Below are positions 11,059 through 19,422 of a DNA stretch of 64,000 bases, piece by piece (position 1 is the stretch's first letter; every line of letters starts with the position of its first letter). The position numbers and the translations under genes are program-made. This stretch comes from Gammaproteobacteria bacterium (GTDB lineage: Bacteria > Pseudomonadota > Gammaproteobacteria > Competibacterales > Competibacteraceae): contig JACKNF010000002.1 in assembly GCA_024234995.1 (NCBI GenBank), positions 270,001 through 334,000 of the forward strand, in the 5' to 3' direction. Under the pieces are notes generated by a model that did no database searches, was not told the DNA's origin, and saw only the letters and a program-made list of their open reading frames with translations.

Positions 11059-11979
11059 ATGATAGATAAAATGCAGATAATCCTTAATCCTGCACAAGTG
11101 GGCCGCTTGTTGCGGCTAGCGACCTATGCCTCAGTGGCTACCGCCTCGCTGTTGATTGCCGGAAAGTTGGCAGCGGCGCTGATGACTGGTTCGGTCAGCG
11201 TATTGGCATCGTTGGTGGATTCGATGATGGACGTTGCCGCATCGATTATTAATCTGTTGGCAGTGCATTATTCTCTGCAACCGCCGGACCGGGATCACCG
11301 CTTCGGCCACGGCAAAGCAGAACCGCTGGCTGGTTTAGTGCAGGCGGCGTTTATTGCCGGTTCAGCGGTGTTCCTAATTCTGCATGCGGTGGAGCGGTTG
11401 CTATATCCGCAGCCGATCAATGATGCCACGGTAGGGGTCAGTGTCTTGGTGTTTGCCATGATCGCTACGGGAGCGCTACTCCTTTTTCAACGCTATGTGA
11501 TTCGACAGACCCAGTCCACGGCAATTCGCGCTGATGCTTTGCATTATGCCACGGATCTGTTGACCAACGCGGTCACGATAGCAGCGTTAGGGTTGGCGAT
11601 GTTGGGCTGGCCGAGTGCGGACCCAGTGTTCGCTATCGGTATTGCCTTTTATATCCTTTATAGTGCTGGGCATATTGGCTATGAATCGATTCAATTGCTG
11701 ATGGATCATGAATTGCCGCCGGAGATACATGCCCAAATTAAGCAGATTGCGCGCAACCATCCTCAGGTAAGGGGCGTGCATGATGTGCGCACCCGCAGTT
11801 CCGGACAAACTTATTTTATCCAGTTACATTTGATGCTGGACGATCTCATGCCGTTGGTGGAGGCGCACCTTGTGGCCGACCAAGTTGAAGCCTCGATTCT
11901 GGCGGTGTTTCCGAATGCCGATATCCTCATTCATGAGGATCCGGCCACTGAGACGCCCCCACCACCGTTGCCAGGATGA
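11059..11979 (+). CDS. fieF: Cation diffusion facilitator FieF (Fe2+/Zn2+ efflux)
   Basis: A 306-residue inner-membrane antiporter of the CDF family that exports divalent metals in exchange for protons. It aligns closely with E. coli FieF through TGSVSVLASLVDSMMDVAAS, RDHRFGHGKAE, the HYATD segment and the cytoplasmic ferredoxin-like C-domain (VRGVHDVRTRSSGQTYFIQ). The transport-site ligands, two Asp in LVDSMMD and the His and Asp of HYATD, are all present. Six membrane segments are expected in residues about 20-210. The C-terminus carries a short proline-rich tail. ATG 11059 was used; ATG 11071 is a possible alternative and neither has a strong Shine-Dalgarno. No metal-responsive operator is evident. 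Confidence 0.93.
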   Translation: MIDKMQIILNPAQVGRLLRLATYASVATASLLIAGKLAAALMTGSVSVLASLVDSMMDVAASIINLLAVHYSLQPPDRDHRFGHGKAEPLAGLVQAAFIAGSAVFLILHAVERLLYPQPINDATVGVSVLVFAMIATGALLLFQRYVIRQTQSTAIRADALHYATDLLTNAVTIAALGLAMLGWPSADPVFAIGIAFYILYSAGHIGYESIQLLMDHELPPEIHAQIKQIARNHPQVRGVHDVRTRSSGQTYFIQLHLMLDDLMPLVEAHLVADQVEASILAVFPNADILIHEDPATETPPPPLPG

Positions 11980-12098
11980 ACAAGAAAGTGCCTTCAATTT
12001 CGCTGTTTTCGACAGGATTACTTATTTAAGTACAGAGGCATACCCAAATATGGTAAGCTTTCGCTCAATTCCTGTTTCCCATCCGCGAGAGTAATCCT

Positions 12099-12578
12099 AT
12101 GGATTTCAAAACGACCGACTTATGCGATGATTTTTCCGGCCACTTGCAAGTGGCTGAGCCTATCTTCGGGGATTACGGCGGCGAAATCATGTTTTCTGGC
12201 CCTATTGTGACCCTGAAAGTGTTCGAAGATAATTCTCTGGTTCGCTCCGTCCTTGAAGAACCCGGTGATGGCCGGGTGCTGGTGGTGGATGGCGGCGGTT
12301 CAATGCGTTGTGCGTTATTGGGCGATCAATTAGCCGAGTTAGCGGAAGAGAATGATTGGGCTGGAGTGGTAGTTAATAGCTGCATTCGCGATTCCGCTGC
12401 TATCTCCGAAATTCCTGTCGGTGTCAAAGCATTGGGAGTGCATCCGCTCAAGAGTGTCAAGCGTGGCATCGGCGAACGGGATATTCCCGTGCGTTTTGCA
12501 GGCATAACCTTCCTGCCGGGCCACTATGTCTATGCTGATGAGGATGGCTTGCTGGTTTCGGAAAAACCGTTGATCTGA
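12099..12578 (+). CDS. rraA: Ribonuclease E activity regulator RraA
   Basis: A 159-residue cytoplasmic protein that binds the C-terminal half of RNase E and restrains mRNA decay; it forms a ring trimer. The whole length aligns with RraA: MDFKTTDLCDDFSG at the start, GGEIMFSGPIVTLKVFEDN, GRVLVVDGGGSMRCALLGDQ, and NSCIRDS in place of the RraA NGCIRDV. It lacks the extended C-terminus of the related class II pyruvate aldolases, but that family shares the fold, so an aldolase-like activity cannot be excluded by eye. GAGAG lies about 7 nt upstream of the ATG. Transcription is monocistronic, converging on the VOC gene. Confidence 0.92.
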   Translation: MDFKTTDLCDDFSGHLQVAEPIFGDYGGEIMFSGPIVTLKVFEDNSLVRSVLEEPGDGRVLVVDGGGSMRCALLGDQLAELAEENDWAGVVVNSCIRDSAAISEIPVGVKALGVHPLKSVKRGIGERDIPVRFAGITFLPGHYVYADEDGLLVSEKPLI

Positions 12579-12762
12579 AGCAGCTTGGTAAATGAGCGGA
12601 CGGAATATCCAGGTGCTGGGTTTGTGGTTTCAGGCAAGACTATTTTACCTGCCGGGCCGGAACAAACACTGCAAAAGCCTTGCTGAGCGATCTGTGCTGG
12701 TTACGAGGGCGTAGATGATCAGGCGCTTTCGCGGGTGGCCTTACATGAATCATTAACATGCG

Positions 12763-12788
12763 AAAAAAGCCCGGTTTTGATACCGGGC
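12763..12788 (-). terminator. Rho-independent terminator of the VOC gene
   Basis: Read on the minus strand, GCCCGGT pairs with ACCGGGC (12769-12775 and 12782-12788) around a 6-nt loop and is followed by six T (12763-12768). It lies about 25 nt past the stop of the minus-strand gene. Confidence 0.88.
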
Positions 12789-12812
12789 CTGATCGAATAA
12801 ACTACTAACAGA

Positions 12813-13289
12813 TTAAGCTTGAACCTTGGAAAACGCCTCGATCACTTCCGGTGGCGCCTGAATCAGCTCAATGAGTACACCCTCGCCGCACAGTGGTGTG
12901 GCTTCATTCCCCTTGGGATGTAAAAAGCAGACATCAAATCCGGCGGCGCCTTTGCGGATGCCTCCTGGTGTGAAGCGCATCCCTTTGCTCGTCAGCCATT
13001 CCACCGCTGCTGCCAGATTGTCAATCCACAAGCCAATATGGTTGAGTTGCGGTTCATGCACCTTAGGAGCCTTAGCGGGATCAATTGGCTGCATCAGATC
13101 AACCTCGACCTTGAAGGGACCAGAACCGATGGCCGCGATGTCCTCATCGACATTCTCCCGCTCGCTGCGGAAATTGCCGGTCAAGGTCAAGCCTAGGGTA
13201 TCAATCCACAGCCGGCTCAACTTGCTCTTGTCCAAACCGCCGATGGCGATCTGCTGGATGCCCAGTACTTTGAAAGGTCTATCGGACAC
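12813..13289 (-). CDS. VOC-superfamily protein, probable methylmalonyl-CoA epimerase
   Basis: A 158-residue vicinal-oxygen-chelate protein of two beta-alpha-beta-beta-beta modules. Its position, divergent from mutA with 242 nt between the starts, points to epimerisation of (S)- to (R)-methylmalonyl-CoA. The second metal motif LNHIGLWID and the last, GVLIELIQAP, match epimerase ligand positions, and FLHPKG is typical of the family. The first metal histidine (as in HVAIAV of known enzymes) is glutamine here (GIQQIAIGG, Gln13). The protein also has a longer linker (about residues 38-75) than the usual epimerase. So function is likely by context but the atypical metal site leaves room for another VOC activity. 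It has its own strong terminator. Confidence 0.72.
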   Translation of the reverse strand: MSDRPFKVLGIQQIAIGGLDKSKLSRLWIDTLGLTLTGNFRSERENVDEDIAAIGSGPFKVEVDLMQPIDPAKAPKVHEPQLNHIGLWIDNLAAAVEWLTSKGMRFTPGGIRKGAAGFDVCFLHPKGNEATPLCGEGVLIELIQAPPEVIEAFSKVQA

Positions 13290-13531
13290 AAAAAATCTCC
13301 TGAATGAGGGTTGGAGTAGGTAGAACGGACATCCTGCCCGCTTTTCAATATGGGCTGAAAGCCCGTGCTTCGCTGTGTGAGCGCTGCGATTGTATTCAGT
13401 ATGTCATTCAACTTGGCGATTGCAACCTGGTCCTAAGGCTTTCCTTCATGCAACGGGAATTAGCGGAATCTTCGGTTATACTTTTTCTTTATCGCCCACT
13501 CAACGTGTTCTAATCCCATTGGAGGATGTGC

Positions 13532-15676
13532 ATGTCAAACCCACAAACTGCGGATCTACCCGCTCCCACTTTCGACGAGTTCGTCCCTACTTCTTACGAG
13601 GAATGGCGGAAGGTTGTCGACAAATTTCTCAAGGGCGCGCTGTTTGAGAAGCGGCTGGTCACCAAAACCTATGAAAACGTTGACCTGCAACCTATGTACC
13701 GGCAGGAGGATATTGCCGGACTGCCGCAGCTCGATAGCTTGCCTGGCTTTGCCCCTTATGTGCGCGGTGCAGCTCCTCTGGGCTATGTCGCCGGTAGCTG
13801 GGATGTCGCTCAGGAAATCTCCTGCGGGACGCCAGTTGCTTTCAATGCCGCCTTGCGTGCTGACTTAGCGCGCGGCCAGAATGCCGTTAACCTGGTGCTC
13901 GACCGCCCGACGCTGGCGGGCATTGACGCTGACCAAGCCGAAGCCGAGGATGTGGGAAAAGGGGGCTTGTCCATCTCCAGTGTTGAAGATCTTGCCCAAG
14001 CGTTGGATAGTGTCGATCTTGAAAACACGCCCCTTTATATTCAGGCCAGCACCAGCGCCTTGACCTTCACCGCATTGCTAGCGGCGCTGGTGAAAAAACA
14101 GGGTAAATCGCTGGCCAAGGTCTGCGGTGCCATCGGCATGGATCCCTTAGGCCAGCTGGCCCGCGATGGCCGGCTGCCTCGTGATCTGGACGGTATCTAC
14201 GATGTGATGGCGCAGCTCACCGCTTGGGCCAAAGCCAACGCGCCACAGTTGCAGACGATAACTGTACAAGGTAGTCCCTACCATAACGGCGGCGCCAGTG
14301 CCACCCAAGAGCTGGCCTTCGTGCTGGCCACTGCCGTCGAATACCTGCGCACCATGCAAGCACGTGGATTGAGCGTGGATGACGCCGCACCGCGTTTCCG
14401 CTTCTCGCTGTCGATCGGCTCTAACTTCTTCATGGAAATTGCCCGGCTGCGTGCTGCAAGGTTGCTGTGGGCCAAGATTGTCCAGGCGTTCGGCGGCAGT
14501 TCTGAAGCGCAGAAGATGAAGCTGCACGCCCGCACCTCGGCCTGGAACCAGACGATTTACGATCCACACGTCAATTTATTGCGCGGTACCACCGAAGCAT
14601 TCTCAGCAGTGGTTGGCGGCTGTGATAGTCTCCATATTTCACCTTTTGACGAGCTGGTACGCATCCCAGACGACTTTTCACGGCGCGTTGCCCGCAACAC
14701 CCACACCGTGCTGCGTGAAGAAACTCATATTACTCACACCGTTGATCCGGCAGGTGGCTCCTGGTATGTAGAAACCTTGACCGATGCGGTTGCCCGCCAG
14801 ACTTGGGCGATCTTCCAGGAGGTCGAGAAACAAGGCGGCATGGCGGAAGCGTTGCAAGCTGGCTGGCCACAATCCCAAATTGCTGACACCGCCGCTAAGC
14901 GGGCTGCTAATATCGCCAAGCGCAAGGATATTTTTGTCGGCACCAACATGTATCCGAATTTGAAGGAAACCCGGATCGAGCCAGCGCCGGTGGATGCGTG
15001 GGCGATCCAGACGGAACGAACCACGGCTCTCAACCAGTTTCGGGCAACGATCAACGCCGATCAGAAGCAGACGGCGCTAGACGCGCTCGCCAAGGCGGGG
15101 GCGGACAGCGTCGATGCTGCGATTCAGGCTGCACTGGCCGGAGCGAGCTTGGGTGAAATTGCTCAAGCTGCACGTACCGGCGCCAAAGCCGGCCCGGCCA
15201 TCAATCCCGTCCACGCTCATCGCGGCGCGCAAGCGTTTGAGGTGTTACGGCAAGCGGCAGAAACCTATGTCGCCCGTATCGGCCAGCGGCCACTGGTCTT
15301 TCTCGCTACGATGGGGCCGCTGACTCAGCATAAGGGCCGCGCTGATTTCTCCACGGCTTTCCTAGGGGTGGGCGGCTTTGAAACGATTTACCCATCCGGT
15401 TTCAGCACCCCTGAAGAAGCAGCGGATGCGGCGCTGGCCTCGGGCGCCAAGGCGGTGGTGATCTGCTCCACTGACCCGACCTATCCTGAAATCGTTCCTC
15501 CACTGGCCCAAAAACTCAAGCAAGCCCAAGTGGGTTTGACTGTGTTGCTGGCTGGTTATCCAGCCGATCACGTCGAAGCCTTCAAGGCCGCTGGGGTTGA
15601 TGATTTCATTCACTTGAACGCCAACTGCCTGGCACTGTTGACCATGTTGCAAAAGAAAATGGGGGTCACCCAATGA
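13532..15676 (+). CDS. mutA: Methylmalonyl-CoA mutase small subunit MutA
   Basis: Non-catalytic (beta) subunit of adenosylcobalamin-dependent methylmalonyl-CoA mutase, which interconverts (R)-methylmalonyl-CoA and succinyl-CoA in the cytoplasm. The 714 residues hold a TIM-barrel part (about 40-450) with weakened active-site motifs and a C-terminal Rossmann part (about 560-710) lacking the DxHxxG cobalamin motif, as expected of the small subunit. Start choice: GGAGG at 13521-13525 directly abuts the upstream in-frame ATG 13526, so ATG 13532, six bases further, is the real start. The gene overlaps mutB by 4 nt (ATGA). It lies divergent from the probable epimerase gene. Confidence 0.94.
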   Translation: MSNPQTADLPAPTFDEFVPTSYEEWRKVVDKFLKGALFEKRLVTKTYENVDLQPMYRQEDIAGLPQLDSLPGFAPYVRGAAPLGYVAGSWDVAQEISCGTPVAFNAALRADLARGQNAVNLVLDRPTLAGIDADQAEAEDVGKGGLSISSVEDLAQALDSVDLENTPLYIQASTSALTFTALLAALVKKQGKSLAKVCGAIGMDPLGQLARDGRLPRDLDGIYDVMAQLTAWAKANAPQLQTITVQGSPYHNGGASATQELAFVLATAVEYLRTMQARGLSVDDAAPRFRFSLSIGSNFFMEIARLRAARLLWAKIVQAFGGSSEAQKMKLHARTSAWNQTIYDPHVNLLRGTTEAFSAVVGGCDSLHISPFDELVRIPDDFSRRVARNTHTVLREETHITHTVDPAGGSWYVETLTDAVARQTWAIFQEVEKQGGMAEALQAGWPQSQIADTAAKRAANIAKRKDIFVGTNMYPNLKETRIEPAPVDAWAIQTERTTALNQFRATINADQKQTALDALAKAGADSVDAAIQAALAGASLGEIAQAARTGAKAGPAINPVHAHRGAQAFEVLRQAAETYVARIGQRPLVFLATMGPLTQHKGRADFSTAFLGVGGFETIYPSGFSTPEEAADAALASGAKAVVICSTDPTYPEIVPPLAQKLKQAQVGLTVLLAGYPADHVEAFKAAGVDDFIHLNANCLALLTMLQKKMGVTQ

Positions 15677-17853
15677 GCCAATCACCTGATTTCACCACCA
15701 TGGCCTATGGCCTGGACTTCCCCAAGCCCAGTTTCGCCGAGTGGAAGGCGATGGTGGAACAGACCACCGGCAAGACCCTGGAGCAATGGGTCTGGGCGAC
15801 CATGGAGCAGATTGACGTCAATCCGCTCTATACACAGGATGATATTAAGAATCTCAAGCACCTGGGCTATGCTGCCGGAGTGCCGCCCTTCCTGCGTGGC
15901 CCCTATCCTGCCATGTACGTCACCCAGCCGTGGACGGTACGCCAGTACGCCGGTTTTTCCACCGCTGAGGAATCCAATGCGTTCTATCGCCGCAACCTGG
16001 CAGCGGGGCAGAAGGGTCTATCGATTGCCTTTGACCTGGCGACCCATCGCGGTTACGACTCTGACCATCCACGCGTGGTGGGCGACGTCGGCAAAGCAGG
16101 TGTGGCGATTGACTCAATCTTAGATATGGAGGTGCTGTTCAGCGGCATTCCGCTCGATCAGATGTCGGTATCGATGACCATGAACGGCGCAGTGCTGCCG
16201 GTATTGGCCTTCTACATCGTCTCTGCTGAGGAACAGGGTGTTTCGCACGACAAGCTGACCGGTACTATTCAGAATGACATTCTGAAAGAGTACATGGTGC
16301 GCAATACTTATATTTATCCGCCCGATCCATCGATCCGCATCATCGGCGACATTTTCGCCTACACCTCCAAGGAGATGCCGAAATTCAATAGCATCTCGAT
16401 CTCCGGCTATCACATGCAGGAAGCAGGAGCGACAGCGGATCTGGAGTTGGGCTATACCCTGGCGGATGGGCTGGAATACGTGCGTACCGGTGTCAAGGCC
16501 GGTATGGACATTGACACCTTTGCGCCCCGGCTATCGTTCTTTTGGGCGATTGGCATGAATTATTTCATGGAAGTGGCCAAGATGCGCGCCGGGCGCTTGC
16601 TGTGGGCGAAGATCATCAAGCAGTTCAACCCGAAGAACGACAAATCGATGGCTTTGCGGACCCATAGCCAGACCTCCGGCTGGAGTTTGACCGAGCAAGA
16701 TCCATTCAACAATGTTGCCCGCACTTGCGTCGAGGCATTGGCCGCGGCGCTGGGCCACACCCAATCCTTGCACACCAATGCCCTGGATGAAGCCATCGCG
16801 TTGCCGACCGACTTCTCAGCGCGCATCGCCCGCAATACCCAGCTTTATCTCCAGGATGAAACGGCGATTTGTAAGGTGCTGGACCCGTGGGGCGGTTCCT
16901 ACTATGTTGAGGCGCTGACCAACGAATTGATCAAGCGGGCCTGGGGACACATTCAGGAGGTGGAAAGCTTGGGCGGTATGACCAAGGCGATTGAGACCGG
17001 ACTGCCCAAGATGCGCATTGAGGAAGCAGCAGCACGGAAGCAGGCGCATATCGACTCCGGCAAGGAGACAATCGTCGGCGTCAACAAGTACCGGCTTCCT
17101 AAAGAAGATCCACTGGAGATCCTTAGCATCGACAACACGGCGGTGCGCGAATCGCAGGTGCAGCGCCTGCAAAAACTGCGGGCCAATCGTGATGAGTCTA
17201 AGGTAAAGGCCTGCCTGAATGCGATTACCGAAGCGGCCAGCGCCGGTTCTGGCAACTTGCTGGAGAAGGCGGTGGAAGCTGCCCGCGCTCGCGCCAGCCT
17301 GGGCGAAATCTCCGATGCGATGGAGAAAGTGTTTGGCCGGCACAAAGCAATTATTCGTGCTATTTCCGGTGTCTATAGCAGTGAGTTTGGCGATGCCGAA
17401 GAAATCGCGACGGTCCGCAAGATGGCCGACGATTTTGAGCAGCGTGAGGGCCGGCGTCCGCGTATCCTGGTGGCTAAGATCGGTCAGGATGGACATGACC
17501 GGGGCGCGAAAGTCATTGCGACCGCATTTGCGGACCTAGGGTTTGACGTGGACATTGGTGCGCTGTTCCAGACGCCGGAAGAAGTTGCCCGGCAAGCCGT
17601 GGAAAACGATGTGCATGTGGTCGGCATGAGCTCGCTGGCTGCCGGTCACAAGACATTGTTGCCCCAGTTAATTGCGGAACTGAAGAAATTGGGCCGTGAG
17701 GACATCATGGTGGTCGCAGGCGGCGTGATTCCTGCTCAGGACTACGAGTACCTTAGGGCCAATGGCGCTGCCGCCATCTTCGGTCCAGGTACCGTTGTTC
17801 CAGTTGCTGCGCAGAAGGTACTGATCGAGTTGAACGAGCGCTTGGCAGCGTGA
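15673..17853 (+). CDS. mutB: Methylmalonyl-CoA mutase large (catalytic) subunit MutB
   Basis: Catalytic subunit of the same B12 enzyme. The 726 residues are close to full family length: substrate-binding TIM barrel (about 50-420) with GLSIAFDLATHRGYDSDHP and SISGYHMQEAGAT, linker, then the cobalamin-binding domain (about 595-726) with KIGQDGHDRGAKVIA; His608 is the lower axial cobalt ligand. The last part contains GGVIPAQDY and the FGPGT loop that clasps the nucleotide tail. Start codon overlaps the mutA stop, implying coupled translation. With MutA, MeaB and the VOC protein it links propionyl-CoA to the TCA cycle, and in reverse makes propionyl-CoA for storage polymers. Both directions are known in bacteria; the sequence does not tell which dominates. 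Confidence 0.97.
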   Translation: MSQSPDFTTMAYGLDFPKPSFAEWKAMVEQTTGKTLEQWVWATMEQIDVNPLYTQDDIKNLKHLGYAAGVPPFLRGPYPAMYVTQPWTVRQYAGFSTAEESNAFYRRNLAAGQKGLSIAFDLATHRGYDSDHPRVVGDVGKAGVAIDSILDMEVLFSGIPLDQMSVSMTMNGAVLPVLAFYIVSAEEQGVSHDKLTGTIQNDILKEYMVRNTYIYPPDPSIRIIGDIFAYTSKEMPKFNSISISGYHMQEAGATADLELGYTLADGLEYVRTGVKAGMDIDTFAPRLSFFWAIGMNYFMEVAKMRAGRLLWAKIIKQFNPKNDKSMALRTHSQTSGWSLTEQDPFNNVARTCVEALAAALGHTQSLHTNALDEAIALPTDFSARIARNTQLYLQDETAICKVLDPWGGSYYVEALTNELIKRAWGHIQEVESLGGMTKAIETGLPKMRIEEAAARKQAHIDSGKETIVGVNKYRLPKEDPLEILSIDNTAVRESQVQRLQKLRANRDESKVKACLNAITEAASAGSGNLLEKAVEAARARASLGEISDAMEKVFGRHKAIIRAISGVYSSEFGDAEEIATVRKMADDFEQREGRRPRILVAKIGQDGHDRGAKVIATAFADLGFDVDIGALFQTPEEVARQAVENDVHVVGMSSLAAGHKTLLPQLIAELKKLGREDIMVVAGGVIPAQDYEYLRANGAAAIFGPGTVVPVAAQKVLIELNERLAA

Positions 17854-17870
17854 TGCAGTGAGAAAAAATG

Positions 17871-17900
17871 GCAGGGCGGGCATAAAAAAGCCCGCCCTGC
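17871..17900. terminator. Strong hairpin after mutB
   Basis: GCAGGGCGGGC (17871-17881) and GCCCGCCCTGC (17890-17900) form a perfect 11-bp stem with an 8-nt A-rich loop, 17 nt past the mutB stop. No T-tract follows on +, whereas AAAAAA precedes it, which gives a T-tract on the minus strand. It may act as an mRNA 3' stabiliser for mutAB rather than a classical terminator. Confidence 0.7.
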
Positions 17901-18043
17901 TGCCGATTAAGAGCAGCGTTACCCTCTAAGAATGCAGAGATTCGGATTAGCAGGGATGGCAGAATAACGGACAAAATCAGCTCCTTGGGAATTCCCTTAC
18001 GTTTTGCCGCCGCCAAATCAAAATGACTAATTGAGATATTGTC

Positions 18044-19036
18044 TTGTTTAATCTGAAAGTATTGACGTTATTAATCATAGCGGTAGGTGCAATGCTGATG
18101 TTAATCAGCATGGTTAAATATTACGCTGTATGCCGATTAACGCAAACCCTTTTAGAAACTGAAGAAGCAATAACAAATCGATGGTGTAAAACGTATTATT
18201 CATTGATGGGCTTTTTCCTAATCGGGTATTTAATCGTATTCTTCTCATTGAGTTACGATATACCTATTGTCGGCGAGTTGCTTACTGGAATCATATTTTT
18301 TTTCGGGGCTGTGTTTGTTTTTGTTGGTATCGCACTGCAGACAGATATGCTTTCAGCAATTAGGGAAAATCATGAAAGGATAGTCGAACAAAATGAGCAA
18401 TTGCACCAAACAGAAGATGTTACCATTTTTGCGTTGGCCTATCTGGCTGAAATCAGGGATTTAGAAACTGGTAAGCATTTGGAAAGAACCTCACAATATG
18501 TCGGTGTGCTGGTGAAGAATCTTATTGATTCACCAAAATATAGTTCTTATCTGACACAAAAATATATTTGCGATATTGTTAAATCAGCGCCTCTTCATGA
18601 TATCGGTAAAGTGGGTATTCCAGATTCGATACTAAAAAAAAATGGGAAGCTAACGGCAGAAGAATTTGAAGTTATCAAGCAACACTGTGAATATGGAGCC
18701 AATATTCTCAAAACAGCAGAACAAAAACTAGGTTTTGAGTCTTTTCTCAGAATCGCTATCCAGCTTGTCATGTCACACCATGAAAGATGGGACGGTCTAG
18801 GTTATCCGCATGGCTTAAAAGGGGATGAGATACCTTTATCCGCTCGAATCATGGCGCTTGCTGATGTTTACGATGCTTTACGAAGCGAACGTTGTTATAA
18901 GAAATCATTCTCTCATGAAGAGTCTTGTATGATCATCACAAGAGAAAAAGGGAAACAGTTTGATCCTGATATTGTAGATGCCTTTCTGAAGACGGAGAAG
19001 GTTTTTTTAGAAATTTCCAATACTCTTGTCGATTGA
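18044..19036 (+). CDS. Membrane HD-GYP domain protein (probable c-di-GMP phosphodiesterase)
   Basis: A 330-residue protein with hydrophobic segments at about residues 5-28, 50-72 and 80-98, a short coiled linker, then an HD-GYP domain (about 125-320). The catalytic HD (APLHDIGKVGIPD) and the signature HHERWDGLGYP are intact, along with LADVYDALRSER. The expected role is hydrolysis of cyclic di-GMP at the inner membrane. The start is uncertain: TTG 18044 keeps the first membrane segment whole, while ATG 18092 has a better TAGG spacing but cuts into it. Base composition is strikingly AT-rich (21 of 60 G+C in the line from 18061 against 32 of 60 in a mutB line from 16081). It lies between mutB and meaB, suggesting an acquired insertion. 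Confidence 0.88.
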   Translation: MFNLKVLTLLIIAVGAMLMLISMVKYYAVCRLTQTLLETEEAITNRWCKTYYSLMGFFLIGYLIVFFSLSYDIPIVGELLTGIIFFFGAVFVFVGIALQTDMLSAIRENHERIVEQNEQLHQTEDVTIFALAYLAEIRDLETGKHLERTSQYVGVLVKNLIDSPKYSSYLTQKYICDIVKSAPLHDIGKVGIPDSILKKNGKLTAEEFEVIKQHCEYGANILKTAEQKLGFESFLRIAIQLVMSHHERWDGLGYPHGLKGDEIPLSARIMALADVYDALRSERCYKKSFSHEESCMIITREKGKQFDPDIVDAFLKTEKVFLEISNTLVD

Positions 19037-19052
19037 GTATACCGCCTTAGCA

Positions 19053-19084
19053 CACCTTAAGGCCTAAGGTGCTTTGGGTTTTTT
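19053..19084 (+). terminator. Terminator of the HD-GYP gene
   Basis: CACCTTA (19053-19059) and TAAGGTG (19065-19071) form a 7-bp stem with a 5-nt loop, followed by CTTTGGGTTTTTT. It starts about 17 nt after the stop codon. Confidence 0.75.
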
Positions 19085-19422
19085 GAAAGTGTTTGATCCA
19101 TCCAAGGTGCCTTCACTATATTATTTATCCTCAACTTCAAGAATATCGATTCAAATAAGCTGATCTGAAATACGGAGGTTCTGAGTATTTGAAATATCTG
19201 AGGAAATGGTTATTACTAAAATTATCGAGATAATTTTAAGGAATAATGGAGTGACGCCTGTTTTACAAATATAAAGAGCTAATTCTAATAATTGACTCGT
19301 AATTAAAAATTCGCGGGGCAGCCTGTTAATGGAATTAAAACCTTTTAATCACTTTTATCTAAATTAAACATTTTTACTGCTATCCCTGAGACCATGTATT
19401 TACAGAGTATGAATTTATTGCT
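19085..19422. other. AT-rich gene-free stretch before meaB
   Basis: About 340 bases continue the AT-rich composition of the HD-GYP gene up to the meaB start, after which composition returns to normal. I see no coding potential, no clear promoter boxes and no direct repeats marking an insertion edge. It presumably contains the meaB promoter and the end of the foreign segment. Confidence 0.5.

Noticed and set aside
16816..17496. 226-codon open frame antisense to mutB
   Set aside because: It follows the reverse-complement codon pattern of the mutase gene and has no recognisable domain.
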